DNA from: Betaproteobacteria bacterium
Lineage (GTDB): Bacteria; Pseudomonadota; Gammaproteobacteria; Burkholderiales; JAHFQX01
DNA: 47,868 nt
Assembly: GCA_023259135.1 (NCBI GenBank)
Contig: JAHFQX010000003.1
Location: 35,257 to 83,124 of the forward strand
Reading direction: 5' to 3'
Positions 34,712-43,647 of the stretch are shown here, one piece after another. Each line of letters opens with the position of its first letter. Position 1 is the first letter of the stretch. The notes beneath the pieces were generated by a model. It made no database searches. It worked only from the letters and a program-made list of their open reading frames with translations, and had not been told where the DNA came from. The translations under genes and the position numbers were made by a program.

Positions 34712-36049
34712 TCACGATTCCTTGGAACAGTCCCGGAGCTTGATGTTCTTTTCCTTGGCGTATTTAGCCGCGGATTCCTCGATCAGAGGCCGAACGATGG
34801 ACTGGTCGGAAGACACCCAATCGGTGATGGTGTTCCACTTCTTTCCGTCCCACTGGGAGAACTTCACGGCTCCGCCACCCTCATGGTCCATGCACGAAGT
34901 TTTGAGTGGCTGCAGCAATCCCAATGCCCCAAGTTGCTTGAGGCGTTTCTCGTCAATGCTCAGATGCTCCAATCCCCAGCGTACCTGCTCCCCGGTCAAC
35001 GGCTTTTTCCCGTACTTGCCTTGCGCGACGCGAATGCCTTCGATATTGAGGATGCCGTGGATCACGCCGATGTTGTAATAAGCGCTCCCAACCCGCTTGA
35101 CGTCCTCCATGTTTCCTTTTTTGCCCTGGGAGTAAAAACGCTTGATCAACTCCTGGATCACCGGAAATTGAGTGCCTGTCGGGGTATGAGAGCTGGTGAT
35201 AAAACCCTGCGCCGCATCGCCGGCGGGAATGGTGTCTTCCTCGGCGCCGGACCACCAGCCGCTCACGATGCGATCCACAGGGTAGCCAACTTTCTGGGCG
35301 GATTTCAGGGCCACTGGGGTCATCACCCCGGCGGCCACCATGATCACCCAATCCGGTTTGGCTTGCCGGACTTGCAGCCACTGGGACTGCTGCTCGGTTC
35401 CGGGAGGAGTAATACCGACGTGGATCACTTCGAAGCCATACTTCTTGGCTTGCAAGTTCATTATATTGATGGTTTCCTTGCCGAAGGGGGAATCATGGTA
35501 AACGTGGGCGATCTTCTTGCCCTTGAGCTTGTCCATCCCGCCTTCCCGCATGCCGATAAATTTCACCTGGGCGGTATTCTGGCTCCAGTAAGTGGCCAGC
35601 AGGGGAAACGTGAAAGGGAAGACCCGCCCGTCGGCGGCATCGGTACGGCCGTAGCCGATGCTCACCAGGGGAACTTTATCCGCCACCGAACGCTCGATGG
35701 TGGCGTAAGTGGTTCCGGTATGAATGTGATTGAATACCGACGCGCCGGTGGAACCTTTTTTCTTGAGCCGCTCGTAGCACTCGACCCCGCGATCCACCTT
35801 GTATTCGGTCTCGCATTCCTCCCAGGCAAGCTTGACGCCGCCCACGCCGCCATCCCGCTGGTTAACCAATTCAATATAGTCGATGTACCCGCCGGACAGG
35901 CCCGTGCCGATGGCCGACATTTGACCAATTCTGGGGCTGGAAATAGGAATGAATTGCTCGCCGGCGGCCAGGGCGGCGCCGGCGCCTCCCATAAGACCTA
36001 AGGCAATCCAACGGGCCATGCGTCGAATGGCTTTAACATGCTGTCTCAC
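34712..36049 (-). CDS. ABC transporter substrate-binding protein (LivK-type)
   Basis: The product (445 residues from the GTG at 36049; 450 from an ATG at 36064) has a signal peptide (ARWIALGLMGGAGAALAAG) and a type I periplasmic-binding fold: ISSPRIGQMSAIGTGLSGGY, LVNQRDGGVGGVKL, KKIAHVYHDSPFGKETINIM and DWVIMVAAGVMTPVALKSAQ. The GTG is favoured because AGGAG lies 7 bases before it. It would capture the substrate of the adjacent LivHMGF-type transporter. The family includes binders of branched amino acids, aromatic acids and amides; neighbours suggest an organic acid. Confidence 0.88.
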   Translation of the reverse strand: MRQHVKAIRRMARWIALGLMGGAGAALAAGEQFIPISSPRIGQMSAIGTGLSGGYIDYIELVNQRDGGVGGVKLAWEECETEYKVDRGVECYERLKKKGSTGASVFNHIHTGTTYATIERSVADKVPLVSIGYGRTDAADGRVFPFTFPLLATYWSQNTAQVKFIGMREGGMDKLKGKKIAHVYHDSPFGKETINIMNLQAKKYGFEVIHVGITPPGTEQQSQWLQVRQAKPDWVIMVAAGVMTPVALKSAQKVGYPVDRIVSGWWSGAEEDTIPAGDAAQGFITSSHTPTGTQFPVIQELIKRFYSQGKKGNMEDVKRVGSAYYNIGVIHGILNIEGIRVAQGKYGKKPLTGEQVRWGLEHLSIDEKRLKQLGALGLLQPLKTSCMDHEGGGAVKFSQWDGKKWNTITDWVSSDQSIVRPLIEESAAKYAKEKNIKLRDCSKES

Positions 36050-36107
36050 TTGGATTCTCCTCATAACAATTTAGATATCAACGAACACTGTAAACGCATC
36101 GGAGATT

Positions 36108-36923
36108 TCAAGCCAGCCAACGCTTGCGGCGCCGATAGTGCTTGGCGTCCCTGAAACTCTTGCGGGCGCCGCTGCTGATGCCCAGATAAAATTCCTTGAC
36201 GTCTTCGTTGGTGGCCAGATCGGCGGCCTTGCCGTCCATCACCACTCGGCCGTTCTCCAGGATGTAGCCAAAATCGGCGTATCTCAGGGCGACATTGGTG
36301 TTCTGCTCGGCCAGCAGGAAGCTCACCTTCTCCTTCTGGTTCAGATCCCGGACGATTTCGAAAATCTCCTCGACCAACTGCGGGGCCAGACCCATGGACG
36401 GTTCATCCAGCAAGATCATGGAGGGGTGGGCCATCAAGGCACGGCCGATGGCGGTCATTTGCTGCTCTCCGCCGGAGGTGTAGCCGGCCTGGGAATTCCG
36501 TCGCTCCTTGAGCCGGGGAAAGTAGGCGTAGACCCGCTCCAGATCCCGCCTGATCTCGGCGCGACTGACCTTGCGCGTATAGGCCCCGGTCAGCAGGTTT
36601 TCCTCGACGGTGAGGTGGGCAAAACAGTGGCGCCCTTCCATTACCTGGATCACTCCTTGCTTAACCAACTCGGGGGGCGTCATTTTATCCACCCGCTTGC
36701 CCTTGAATTCGATGGAGCCTTTCGTGACATCGCCCCGCTCGGCCCGCAGCAGGTTGGACACCGCTTTCAAGGTGGTGGTCTTGCCGGCGCCGTTGGCCCC
36801 CAGCAGGGCGACGATTTTTCCTTCGGGCACGTCCAGGGATACCCCCTTCAGCACCAGGATGACGTGGTTGTAAATGACCTCGATATTATTGACGGTCAAA
36901 ATGGAATTTCCTTGGACGCTCAT
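36108..36923 (-). CDS. ABC transporter ATP-binding protein (LivF-type)
   Basis: The 271-residue ATPase has Walker A ALLGANGAGKTTTLKAVSNL, the Q-loop GVIQVMEGRHCFAHLTVEENL, signature YTSGGEQQMTAIGRALMAHP (a variant of LSGGQ) and Walker B MILLDEPSMGLAPQLVEEIF, with the switch His position occupied by LAEQNTNVAL. These are LivF features. It has a basic C-terminal tail (KHYRRRKRWLA). It forms an importer with the LivG, LivH, LivM and LivK-type proteins encoded around it. Confidence 0.92.
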   Translation of the reverse strand: MSVQGNSILTVNNIEVIYNHVILVLKGVSLDVPEGKIVALLGANGAGKTTTLKAVSNLLRAERGDVTKGSIEFKGKRVDKMTPPELVKQGVIQVMEGRHCFAHLTVEENLLTGAYTRKVSRAEIRRDLERVYAYFPRLKERRNSQAGYTSGGEQQMTAIGRALMAHPSMILLDEPSMGLAPQLVEEIFEIVRDLNQKEKVSFLLAEQNTNVALRYADFGYILENGRVVMDGKAADLATNEDVKEFYLGISSGARKSFRDAKHYRRRKRWLA

Positions 36924-36960
36924 GCTTTTTCCTCGGCGCGTGGAGAGGGTCGACTATGCA

Positions 36961-38028
36961 TCAATGGGGGAAAGGCCAGAGTCTCAGCTTCTGCTTGCCC
37001 AACTGCCAGAGCCGGGCCAAACCCAGGGGTTCCACGATCAAGAAGAAAATGATCATGCCCCCGAACACCAATTGCTCCAAATGGGACAGCATGCCGGGGT
37101 CCACTTGCCCGGCAAAGATGGTGGAGGTGAACAGATTGAGGAAGATGGGAAGCAGGACGATGAAAGCCGCGCCGAAGAACGCGCCGACGATGGTGCCCAT
37201 GCCCCCGATAATGATCATGAACAGCAACTGCATGGACCGGGTCAATTCAAATGCCTGAGGCTCGACCGTGCCCAAGTAACAGTAAGCCCACAGGGCGCCG
37301 GCGACTCCGAGGTAAAAAGAGCTGATGGCAAACGCCAGCAACTTGGTCTTCAGCATGGGTATGCCGATGACCTCCGCCGCCACGTCCATGTCTCGTATCG
37401 CCATCCAGTCCCGGCCGGTCCGGGTGCGCACCAGATTTTTCGCCGCTAACGCCAGCAGGGTGACGATCACCAAGGTCAGCAGGTAGCGGGACATGGGAGT
37501 ATCGAAGGCATAGCCGAACAAAACCATCTTCTGCGCGGTGATCACCCCGGAAGCGCTGTTGTTGGTGAACCAGGGGAATTTGGTGAGCACCCACTCGATG
37601 AAAAACTGGGAGGCCAGAGTAGCGGCGGCCAGATAAAAACCCTTTACCCGCAGGCTGGGCAGGCCGAACACGATACCGACCGCCGCCGCGGACAAGCCCG
37701 CCAGGATGAACCCCAGCAAAAAGGGCATGCCCTCGATACGCAACATGAAGTTATAGGCCGCGAACGCCCCCACCGCCATGAATCCGGCGGACCCCAGGGA
37801 CAACTGGCCGGCGTAGCCCGTCAGCAAGTTAAGCCCTATGGCGGCCAGGGACAGAATCAAAAACGGAATGAGTATGGCGCTAAACCAATAGTCGTCCCCG
37901 ATGAAAGGGACCGCCAAGTAGGCGAACGCCAGGATAATCATGACGCCGATCCGATCCTGCCGGATCGGAAAAATCTGCTCGTCGGCGCCGTAGTTGGTTT
38001 TGTACTGGCCTGTTTCCCTATAAAACAT
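36961..38028 (-). CDS. ABC transporter permease (LivM-type)
   Basis: The 355-residue membrane protein shows repeated hydrophobic helices and the LivM stretches ALAAIGLNLLTGYAGQLSLG-like LAAIGLNLLTGYAGQLSLGS, GFMAVGAFAAYNFMLRI and IRDMDVAAEVIGIPMLKTKL (the EAA-like coupling loop). FMIIIGGMGTIVGAFFGAAF is near the C-terminus. It pairs with the LivH-type permease upstream to form the inner-membrane channel. Confidence 0.92.
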   Translation of the reverse strand: MFYRETGQYKTNYGADEQIFPIRQDRIGVMIILAFAYLAVPFIGDDYWFSAILIPFLILSLAAIGLNLLTGYAGQLSLGSAGFMAVGAFAAYNFMLRIEGMPFLLGFILAGLSAAAVGIVFGLPSLRVKGFYLAAATLASQFFIEWVLTKFPWFTNNSASGVITAQKMVLFGYAFDTPMSRYLLTLVIVTLLALAAKNLVRTRTGRDWMAIRDMDVAAEVIGIPMLKTKLLAFAISSFYLGVAGALWAYCYLGTVEPQAFELTRSMQLLFMIIIGGMGTIVGAFFGAAFIVLLPIFLNLFTSTIFAGQVDPGMLSHLEQLVFGGMIIFFLIVEPLGLARLWQLGKQKLRLWPFPH

Positions 38029-38094
38029 ATTGAATCCTCGTTTGGCTATTCTTCCGGAAGGGGGGGTGCATCGGTCTTTGGAAACCCGCTCCTG

Positions 38095-38991
38095 TCATAC
38101 CCGCTCGATATGCTTTTCGCCGAACAGGCCGTCCGGCCGGATCAGCAGAAAAGCAAGAGCCAGCACGTAGGGGAACCAGTTTTCGATGCCCCCCCCGAAG
38201 TACGGTCCGATATAGACCTCGGCCAGCTTTTCCGTGGCGCCGATGATCAGGCCCCCGATAATGGCGCCGGGAATCGAAGTAAACCCGCCCAGAATCAACA
38301 CCGGCAAAGCCTTGAGCACCACCAGGGTGAGGGCGAACTGCACCCCCAGCCGGGAACCCCACAGCAAGCCCGCCACCAGGGCGACAAAGCCGGCCGCCGC
38401 CCAGACCACCGCCCACACGTGCTTCAGCGGAATGCCCACCGACATGGCGGCCTGATGGTCGTCGGCCACCGCCCGCAAGGCCCGGCCGATCTTGGTTTTG
38501 TGGAAAAACAGGCTCAGGCCCGCCACCAATACCGCCGCGCAGCCCGCCGCGAACAGGTCGAACTGGCTGATGAACACCCCGTAAAAATTGAACGGGATAT
38601 CGTTGATGCCCAGGTCCAGGCCGTGAACCTGGGAGCCCCATATCATCTGCCCCAGCCCCTCGATCAGAATGCTCAGGCCGATGGTGGCCATGAACAAGGT
38701 GATCTGGGGCTGGTTCACCAGGCGCCGCAACACCACTTTCTCGATCACCACTCCCAGCAGCACCATGATGGCCAGGGTCAGCACCAATGCCAGCCAGAAC
38801 GGCGCCCCCATGGCCAGGATGCTCACAAAGCTCAAGGCGGCGAACAACACCATGGAACCCTGGGCGAAATTCAGCACCCCCGAAGCCTTGTAGATCAGCA
38901 CGAAGCCCATGGCCACCAAGGAATACATCACGCCGGCCAGCAGGCCGCCGATCAACACTTCTATGAAAAATAGCACAATATGCTCCTCCAA
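38095..38991 (-). CDS. ABC transporter permease (LivH-type)
   Basis: The 298-residue permease begins with hydrophobic helices (FIEVLIGGLLAGVMYSLVAM, GFVLIYKASGVLNFAQGSMV), the LivH hallmark FAQG. It carries the coupling loop GRALRAVADDHQAAMSVGIPL and then LKALPVLILGGFTSIPGAII. A 66-bp spacer separates it from the livM-type gene downstream. Same transporter as the neighbouring genes. Confidence 0.92.
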   Translation of the reverse strand: MEEHIVLFFIEVLIGGLLAGVMYSLVAMGFVLIYKASGVLNFAQGSMVLFAALSFVSILAMGAPFWLALVLTLAIMVLLGVVIEKVVLRRLVNQPQITLFMATIGLSILIEGLGQMIWGSQVHGLDLGINDIPFNFYGVFISQFDLFAAGCAAVLVAGLSLFFHKTKIGRALRAVADDHQAAMSVGIPLKHVWAVVWAAAGFVALVAGLLWGSRLGVQFALTLVVLKALPVLILGGFTSIPGAIIGGLIIGATEKLAEVYIGPYFGGGIENWFPYVLALAFLLIRPDGLFGEKHIERV

Positions 38992-39007
38992 TCAGACCCG
39001 CTGGGTT

Positions 39008-39796
39008 TTAATGACTGACCCCGAGATAGGCATTGATCACCTCGGGGTTTTGTCGCACTTCGTCGGGGGTGCCGTCGGCGATTTTCTTGCCGTAGTCCAG
39101 CACCACCACTCGGTCGGAAATATCCATCACTACCCCCATGTCATGCTCGATGAGCACCACCGTGGTGCCGAATTCGTCGTTGACATCCAAGGCGAACCGG
39201 CACATGGCCTGCTTTTCCTCGATATTCATGCCCGCCATCGGCTCGTCCAACAACAGCAGTTCGGGTTCCGCCGCCAATGCCCGCCCCAGCTCCACCCGCT
39301 TTTGCAGGCCATAAGGCAACATGCCCACGGGGGTGCGCCGAATGTCCTCCAGGCGCAGAAAGTCGATGATCTCCTCCACTTTCTGGCGGTGCTCCAGTTC
39401 CTCGCGGCGGGCCGGCCCGAACCATAAGGCGTTCATCAAGAAATTAGACTTGATCTTCAAGCTGCGGCCGGTCTTGATGTTGTCGAGCACCGACATGCCC
39501 TTGAACAAGGCGATATTCTGGAAGGTCCGGCCGATCCCCAATTCCGCGGCCCGATGGGGCGGCATGTGGTGGCGGGTCTCCCCCTTGTAGGTCACGGTTC
39601 CCTTTTGCGGGTGATAGACGCCATTGATGACGTTGAGCATGGAGCTCTTGCCGGCGCCGTTGGGGCCGATGATGGCCAGAATTTCCCCCTTGCGGACCTG
39701 GAAGCTGATATCGGCCAGCGCGTTGACCCCGCCGAAAGACAGGGAAATGTGGTCTACCTTCAGAATGATGTCGCCAAGATGCCTGGATTCCGCCAT
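39008..39796 (-). CDS. ABC transporter ATP-binding protein (LivG-type)
   Basis: The 262-residue ATPase has Walker A AIIGPNGAGKSSMLNVINGV, the LivG-type GIGRTFQNIALFKGMSVLDN (Q-loop), LPYGLQKRVELGRALAAEPE (signature) and Walker B LLLLDEPMAGMNIEEKQAM. The switch histidine is in VVLIEHDMGVVMDISDRV. It lies 10 bp after the acyl-CoA synthetase gene, so the transporter genes and the activating enzyme are one transcript. Confidence 0.92.
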   Translation of the reverse strand: MAESRHLGDIILKVDHISLSFGGVNALADISFQVRKGEILAIIGPNGAGKSSMLNVINGVYHPQKGTVTYKGETRHHMPPHRAAELGIGRTFQNIALFKGMSVLDNIKTGRSLKIKSNFLMNALWFGPARREELEHRQKVEEIIDFLRLEDIRRTPVGMLPYGLQKRVELGRALAAEPELLLLDEPMAGMNIEEKQAMCRFALDVNDEFGTTVVLIEHDMGVVMDISDRVVVLDYGKKIADGTPDEVRQNPEVINAYLGVSH

Positions 39797-39806
39797 GAGA
39801 TCGCTC

Positions 39807-41777
39807 CTAGCTTGCCTGTTTAAGTTCTTCGGGAGTGAAGATCCGAACGTCCACGATCTTAATATCGGCTTTCACCGTTCCGACCCGTCCGTCCTCGAAC
39901 TTCACCTGGGTTTCGATCGGGCAGTGATCTTTTCCGCTGTACAGGGCCTCGATCAACACCCCATATTTTTCCGCGATGCTCCTGCGCCGCACTTTGCGGG
40001 TCCGGGTCAATTCGCCGTCATCGGCATCCAGCTCCTTATGCAGGATGAGGAAGCGCTTGATCTGGGAACCCGACAGATGGGAATCGGCGGCTAGATCCCG
40101 ATTGACCTGCTCCACGCATTCCTTGATCAAGGCGGACACCTCCGGCTTGCCGGCCAGGTCGGTATAGCCGCTATAGGGAAGGTTGCGGCGTTCCGCCCAG
40201 TTGCCCACCGCGGTGATGTCGATATTGATGAAGGCGGTCACCTCATCCCGCCCGTTGCCGAAGGTAACGGCCTCCTTGATATAAGGAAAGAATTTCAGCT
40301 TGTTTTCGAGAAACTTCGGCGCGAACATGTTGCCGTTGTTGAGCCGCCCCACATCCTTGGCCCGGTCGATGATGCGCAGATGGCCGTTGTCGTCGAAGAA
40401 ACCGGCATCCCCCGTGAGCAGCCAGCCCTCGTCGTTCTTGGCTTCCTGGGTGGCCTGGGGATTCTTATAGTAGGAATGGAACACCCCGGGACTGCGAACG
40501 ATGACCTCCCCCGCCTCGGTAATCTTGATTTCGACCCCGGGCACCGGCTTGCCCACCGTAATGGCATTCACCTCGCCATCGGGCTGCACCGTCACGAAAG
40601 CCGAAGCTTCGGTGGCGCCGTACAACTGCTTGATATTCACCCCCAGGGACCGAAAGAAGGCGAAAAGATCCGGACCGATGGCCTCTCCGCCGGTAATAGC
40701 CAGCCGCATGCGGCTGAATCCCAATACATTCTTGAGGGGCTCATACACCAGGAAACCACCGATGGCGTAAAGCAGCCGATCCATGAGAGACACGGGCTTG
40801 TGGTCCAGTATCGCAACGCCGACCCGGCGGGCCACTCTCATAAAGTAGCGGAACATGGCGCGCTTGAGCCAGGCCGCGTCCTCCATGCGGATCATTACCG
40901 ACGTCAGCAGGTTTTCATACACCCGGGGAGGCGCCAGATAATAAGTGATCCCGATCTCCCGCAAATCGGTCAGCATGGTCTCGGCGCTCTCGGGACAATT
41001 CACGCAGTAGCCGGCGATGTGGGCCTGGCAATAAGAGAACAGGTGATCCCCGATCCAGGCCATCGGCAAATAGGACAACACTTCCTCGTCGGGCTGGATG
41101 CGCTCGGACTCGATGGCGTTGCGGCTAGTCGTCATCAGGTTATCGTAAGTCAGCACCACCCCTTTGGGCTGGCCGGTGGTGCCCGAGGTGTAAAGAATCG
41201 CCGCGATGTCGGACCCCGCCCCCTGGGCGACTTCCTTAAGAAAAAAGTCCGGGTGTTCTTGATCGAAGATTTTGCCCAGGCCCTGAACCTCCTCATAACT
41301 GTCGAGAAACGGGAAGTCGTAGTGCCCCAGGCCCCGGGGCTCGTCGTAGATGATCAATTCGACGCGGGGAATCCGCTCCCTCATGTCCAACAGCTTGTCC
41401 ACCTGCTCTTGGTCTTCCACCACCACGAAGCGGATTTCCGCGTTGTCGATGACGAACACCATTTCCTCGGCCACCGCGTCCTGATATAGCGGAACCGGGA
41501 TGCCCCCCAAAGCCTGGGTGGCGGCGGCGGCCCAATAGAGGCGCGGCCGGTTGTCGCCGATAATGCCCAGCTTGTCGCCCCGCTTGAAACCCTTGGCCGC
41601 CAGGCCGCAGGCAAAAGCCCGCACTTCGGTGGCGTATTCGCCCCAACTCCAGGACTGCCAGATTCCGAAGCCTTTTTCCCGAATCGCCGGCCGATCGGGC
41701 CGATTTTTCAGATGATCAAGCAATAGCTTGGGAAAAGTGTCCAACAGTGCGGCACTCCGCTGACCGGTCGTTTCCAT
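39807..41777 (-). CDS. long-chain acyl-CoA synthetase (AMP-binding)
   Basis: The 656-residue enzyme has the adenylation motif IAAILYTSGTTGQPKGVVLT, YLPMAWIGDHLFSYCQAHI, KQLYGATEASAFVTV and GWLLTGDAGFFDDNGHLRII. The C-terminal Lys region is KRFLILHKELDADDGELTRTRKV. It activates a fatty or other carboxylic acid to acyl-CoA with ATP. The C-terminal extension resembles the longer members (FadD15-like/ACSL). The ATG at 41777 follows GGAGGGG and is preferred over the in-frame start at 41831. The adjacent LIV transporter suggests import coupled to activation. Confidence 0.9.
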   Translation of the reverse strand: METTGQRSAALLDTFPKLLLDHLKNRPDRPAIREKGFGIWQSWSWGEYATEVRAFACGLAAKGFKRGDKLGIIGDNRPRLYWAAAATQALGGIPVPLYQDAVAEEMVFVIDNAEIRFVVVEDQEQVDKLLDMRERIPRVELIIYDEPRGLGHYDFPFLDSYEEVQGLGKIFDQEHPDFFLKEVAQGAGSDIAAILYTSGTTGQPKGVVLTYDNLMTTSRNAIESERIQPDEEVLSYLPMAWIGDHLFSYCQAHIAGYCVNCPESAETMLTDLREIGITYYLAPPRVYENLLTSVMIRMEDAAWLKRAMFRYFMRVARRVGVAILDHKPVSLMDRLLYAIGGFLVYEPLKNVLGFSRMRLAITGGEAIGPDLFAFFRSLGVNIKQLYGATEASAFVTVQPDGEVNAITVGKPVPGVEIKITEAGEVIVRSPGVFHSYYKNPQATQEAKNDEGWLLTGDAGFFDDNGHLRIIDRAKDVGRLNNGNMFAPKFLENKLKFFPYIKEAVTFGNGRDEVTAFINIDITAVGNWAERRNLPYSGYTDLAGKPEVSALIKECVEQVNRDLAADSHLSGSQIKRFLILHKELDADDGELTRTRKVRRRSIAEKYGVLIEALYSGKDHCPIETQVKFEDGRVGTVKADIKIVDVRIFTPEELKQAS

Positions 41778-41912
41778 GAATCCCCTCCGGAGACTTCGTT
41801 CCAATGTTTCTCCACTCCCGCCGTTCGGCATCGGTGAAGATCCAACCGCATGACGCGGCGAAATTCTAAAGCTTTTTCCTTGCCCAGCGATATCTTTGAA
41901 TAATAAGCCGGG

Positions 41913-42707
41913 CTATTTTCCGAAAAACCGCGCCGGCCGTTTCTGCAGGAAAGCTTCCAATCCTTCCCGCCGGTCTTCAGTGGCGAAGACCAAGCCGAAA
42001 GCGTCGCTCTCCAGGGCGCAGGCATTATCCAAATCGAGGTCCAGCCCCCGCCGCACCACTTGTTTGGCGTGGCGCACCGCTAACGGCGCCTTATCCGCCA
42101 GCAGGCGCGCCGTTTCCAGAGCCTTGGCCAGCAACTCCTCGGCCGGCGCTACCTGGTTCACGAGACCGATGCGCCAAGCCTCCTCGGCCTTGATCTGGCG
42201 CCCCGTCAATATCAATTCCAGCGCCAGAGCCCGCCCCACCAGCCGGGACAGCCGTTGGGTACCCCCGAACCCCGGGATGATCCCCAGGTTGATCTCGGGC
42301 TGGCCGAATACCGCCTTTTCCGAAGCGACGATCCAGTCGCAAGCCAGCGCCAACTCGCAGCCCCCGCCCAGGGCGAATCCATTCACCACGGCAATGGCCG
42401 GAATGTCCAAAGCCTCGATGGCTCGGAAAGTCCGCAATCCGGCCTCGGAAAACCGTTGCGCTTCCACCGCAGTCAGGGACGACATCTCCACGATGTCCGC
42501 CCCGGCGACAAAAGCACGGTCCCCCGCCCCGGTCACCAGCAGTGCGCGGGCGTCCCGGTTCCGGGCCAAGCCCCCCAAGGCATGCTCCAATTCCCCCAAC
42601 AACTGGCTGTTGAGCGCATTCAGCGCCTGGGGCCGGTTCAGGGTCAACAAACAGATCCCGGGCGCCGGCTGTTCGAGCTTGATCGTCTGATAATCCATCG
42701 CTTCCAT
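41913..42707 (-). CDS. enoyl-CoA hydratase
   Basis: The 264-residue crotonase has LLTLNRPQALNALNSQLL, AFVAGADIVEMSSLTAVEAQ, VNGFALGGGCELALACDWIVA and FGQPEINLGIIPGFGGTQRL. Both catalytic glutamates are in place (QPEI and ALELILTG), so a true 2-enoyl-CoA hydratase is expected, unlike the two crotonases at 8-9.6 kb. It sits 78 bp after the 3-hydroxyacyl-CoA dehydrogenase gene. A second in-frame ATG at 42698 is an equally possible start. The 135 bp after its stop hold no gene. Confidence 0.92.
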   Translation of the reverse strand: MEAMDYQTIKLEQPAPGICLLTLNRPQALNALNSQLLGELEHALGGLARNRDARALLVTGAGDRAFVAGADIVEMSSLTAVEAQRFSEAGLRTFRAIEALDIPAIAVVNGFALGGGCELALACDWIVASEKAVFGQPEINLGIIPGFGGTQRLSRLVGRALALELILTGRQIKAEEAWRIGLVNQVAPAEELLAKALETARLLADKAPLAVRHAKQVVRRGLDLDLDNACALESDAFGLVFATEDRREGLEAFLQKRPARFFGK

Positions 42708-42785
42708 AGGATTTTGTTCCGGGTGACCGCAAAAACGACTGCTTCAACCCGCCCTGGGCTGCGGCCGGCAACGCTCCCTTACCCG

Positions 42786-43637
42786 CTAATATTGATAAAA
42801 ACCCCTGCCGGACTTTCGTCCCAAATATCCCGCGTCCACCATTTCCTTCAGCAGGGGGCAAGGGCGATACTTGGGATCATTGAACCCCTCATAGAGCACT
42901 TGCAGCACCGAAAGACAAACATCGAGCCCGATCATGTCGGCCAACGCCAGGGGGCCCTGGGGATGATTGGCCCCCAGCTTCATCACGGTGTCGATGTCTT
43001 CCGCGCTGGCCAAGCCTTCATGGAGGGCGCAGATAGCCTCGTTGATCATGGGCAGCAAAATCCTGTTGGCCACGAAAGCCGGGCTGTTCTTCACGCTGAC
43101 CGGGGTCTTGCCCAACCTCCGGGCCAGTGCCTGAACGGTTTCGAAAACCGCCTCGCTGGTCTGCAAGGCCCGAATCACCTCCACCAATTGCATTACCGGC
43201 GCCGGATTCATGAAGTGCATGCCAATCACCTGGCCGGGACGGCCGGTAACGGCCGCCAGCTTGGTGATGGACAGGGAGGACGTATTGGTGGCCAGTATGG
43301 TCTCGGGCGGGGACAAGCGATCCAATTCCTTGAAAAGCTTGGCCTTGACATCCCAACTTTCGCTGGCGGCCTCCACCACCAGTTGGGCGCGGGCTGCCTC
43401 GGCCAACCGAGTGGAACAGCGCAATCGGGCCAAGGCTTGGGTACGGACTTCCCCGCTGATTTTCTCCCGCGCCGCCATCCGCTCCAGATTCTTCTCGATA
43501 GTCGCCACGGCCCGTTGCAGGGCTGAATCCGCGATATCGCACAAAACCACCTCGAAGCCGCCGACGGCGAATACCTGGGCAATGCCATTGCCCATGGTTC
43601 CCCCGCCGATAACCGAAACGCTCTTGATATTGTCCAT
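42786..43637 (-). CDS. 3-hydroxybutyryl-CoA / 3-hydroxyacyl-CoA dehydrogenase
   Basis: The 283-residue protein begins MDNIKSVSVIGGGTMGNGIA (NAD-binding Rossmann). It has ILATNTSSLSITKLAAVTGR, VIGMHFMNPAPVMQLVEVIR with the catalytic His and HFMNP motif, and FVANRILLPMINEAICALHE. It oxidises a 3-hydroxyacyl-CoA to the 3-oxo form using NAD+. An open frame upstream to 43682 covers the end of icmF; the ATG at 43637 precedes the Rossmann motif and lies 10 bp after icmF, so the two are coupled. Confidence 0.93.
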   Translation of the reverse strand: MDNIKSVSVIGGGTMGNGIAQVFAVGGFEVVLCDIADSALQRAVATIEKNLERMAAREKISGEVRTQALARLRCSTRLAEAARAQLVVEAASESWDVKAKLFKELDRLSPPETILATNTSSLSITKLAAVTGRPGQVIGMHFMNPAPVMQLVEVIRALQTSEAVFETVQALARRLGKTPVSVKNSPAFVANRILLPMINEAICALHEGLASAEDIDTVMKLGANHPQGPLALADMIGLDVCLSVLQVLYEGFNDPKYRPCPLLKEMVDAGYLGRKSGRGFYQY

Positions 43638-43647
43638 GAACCCCTGC

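Noticed and set aside
41708-42025. 105-codon minus-strand frame between the hydratase and acyl-CoA synthetase genes
   Set aside because: Overlaps the ends of both real genes in another frame and has no recognisable features.
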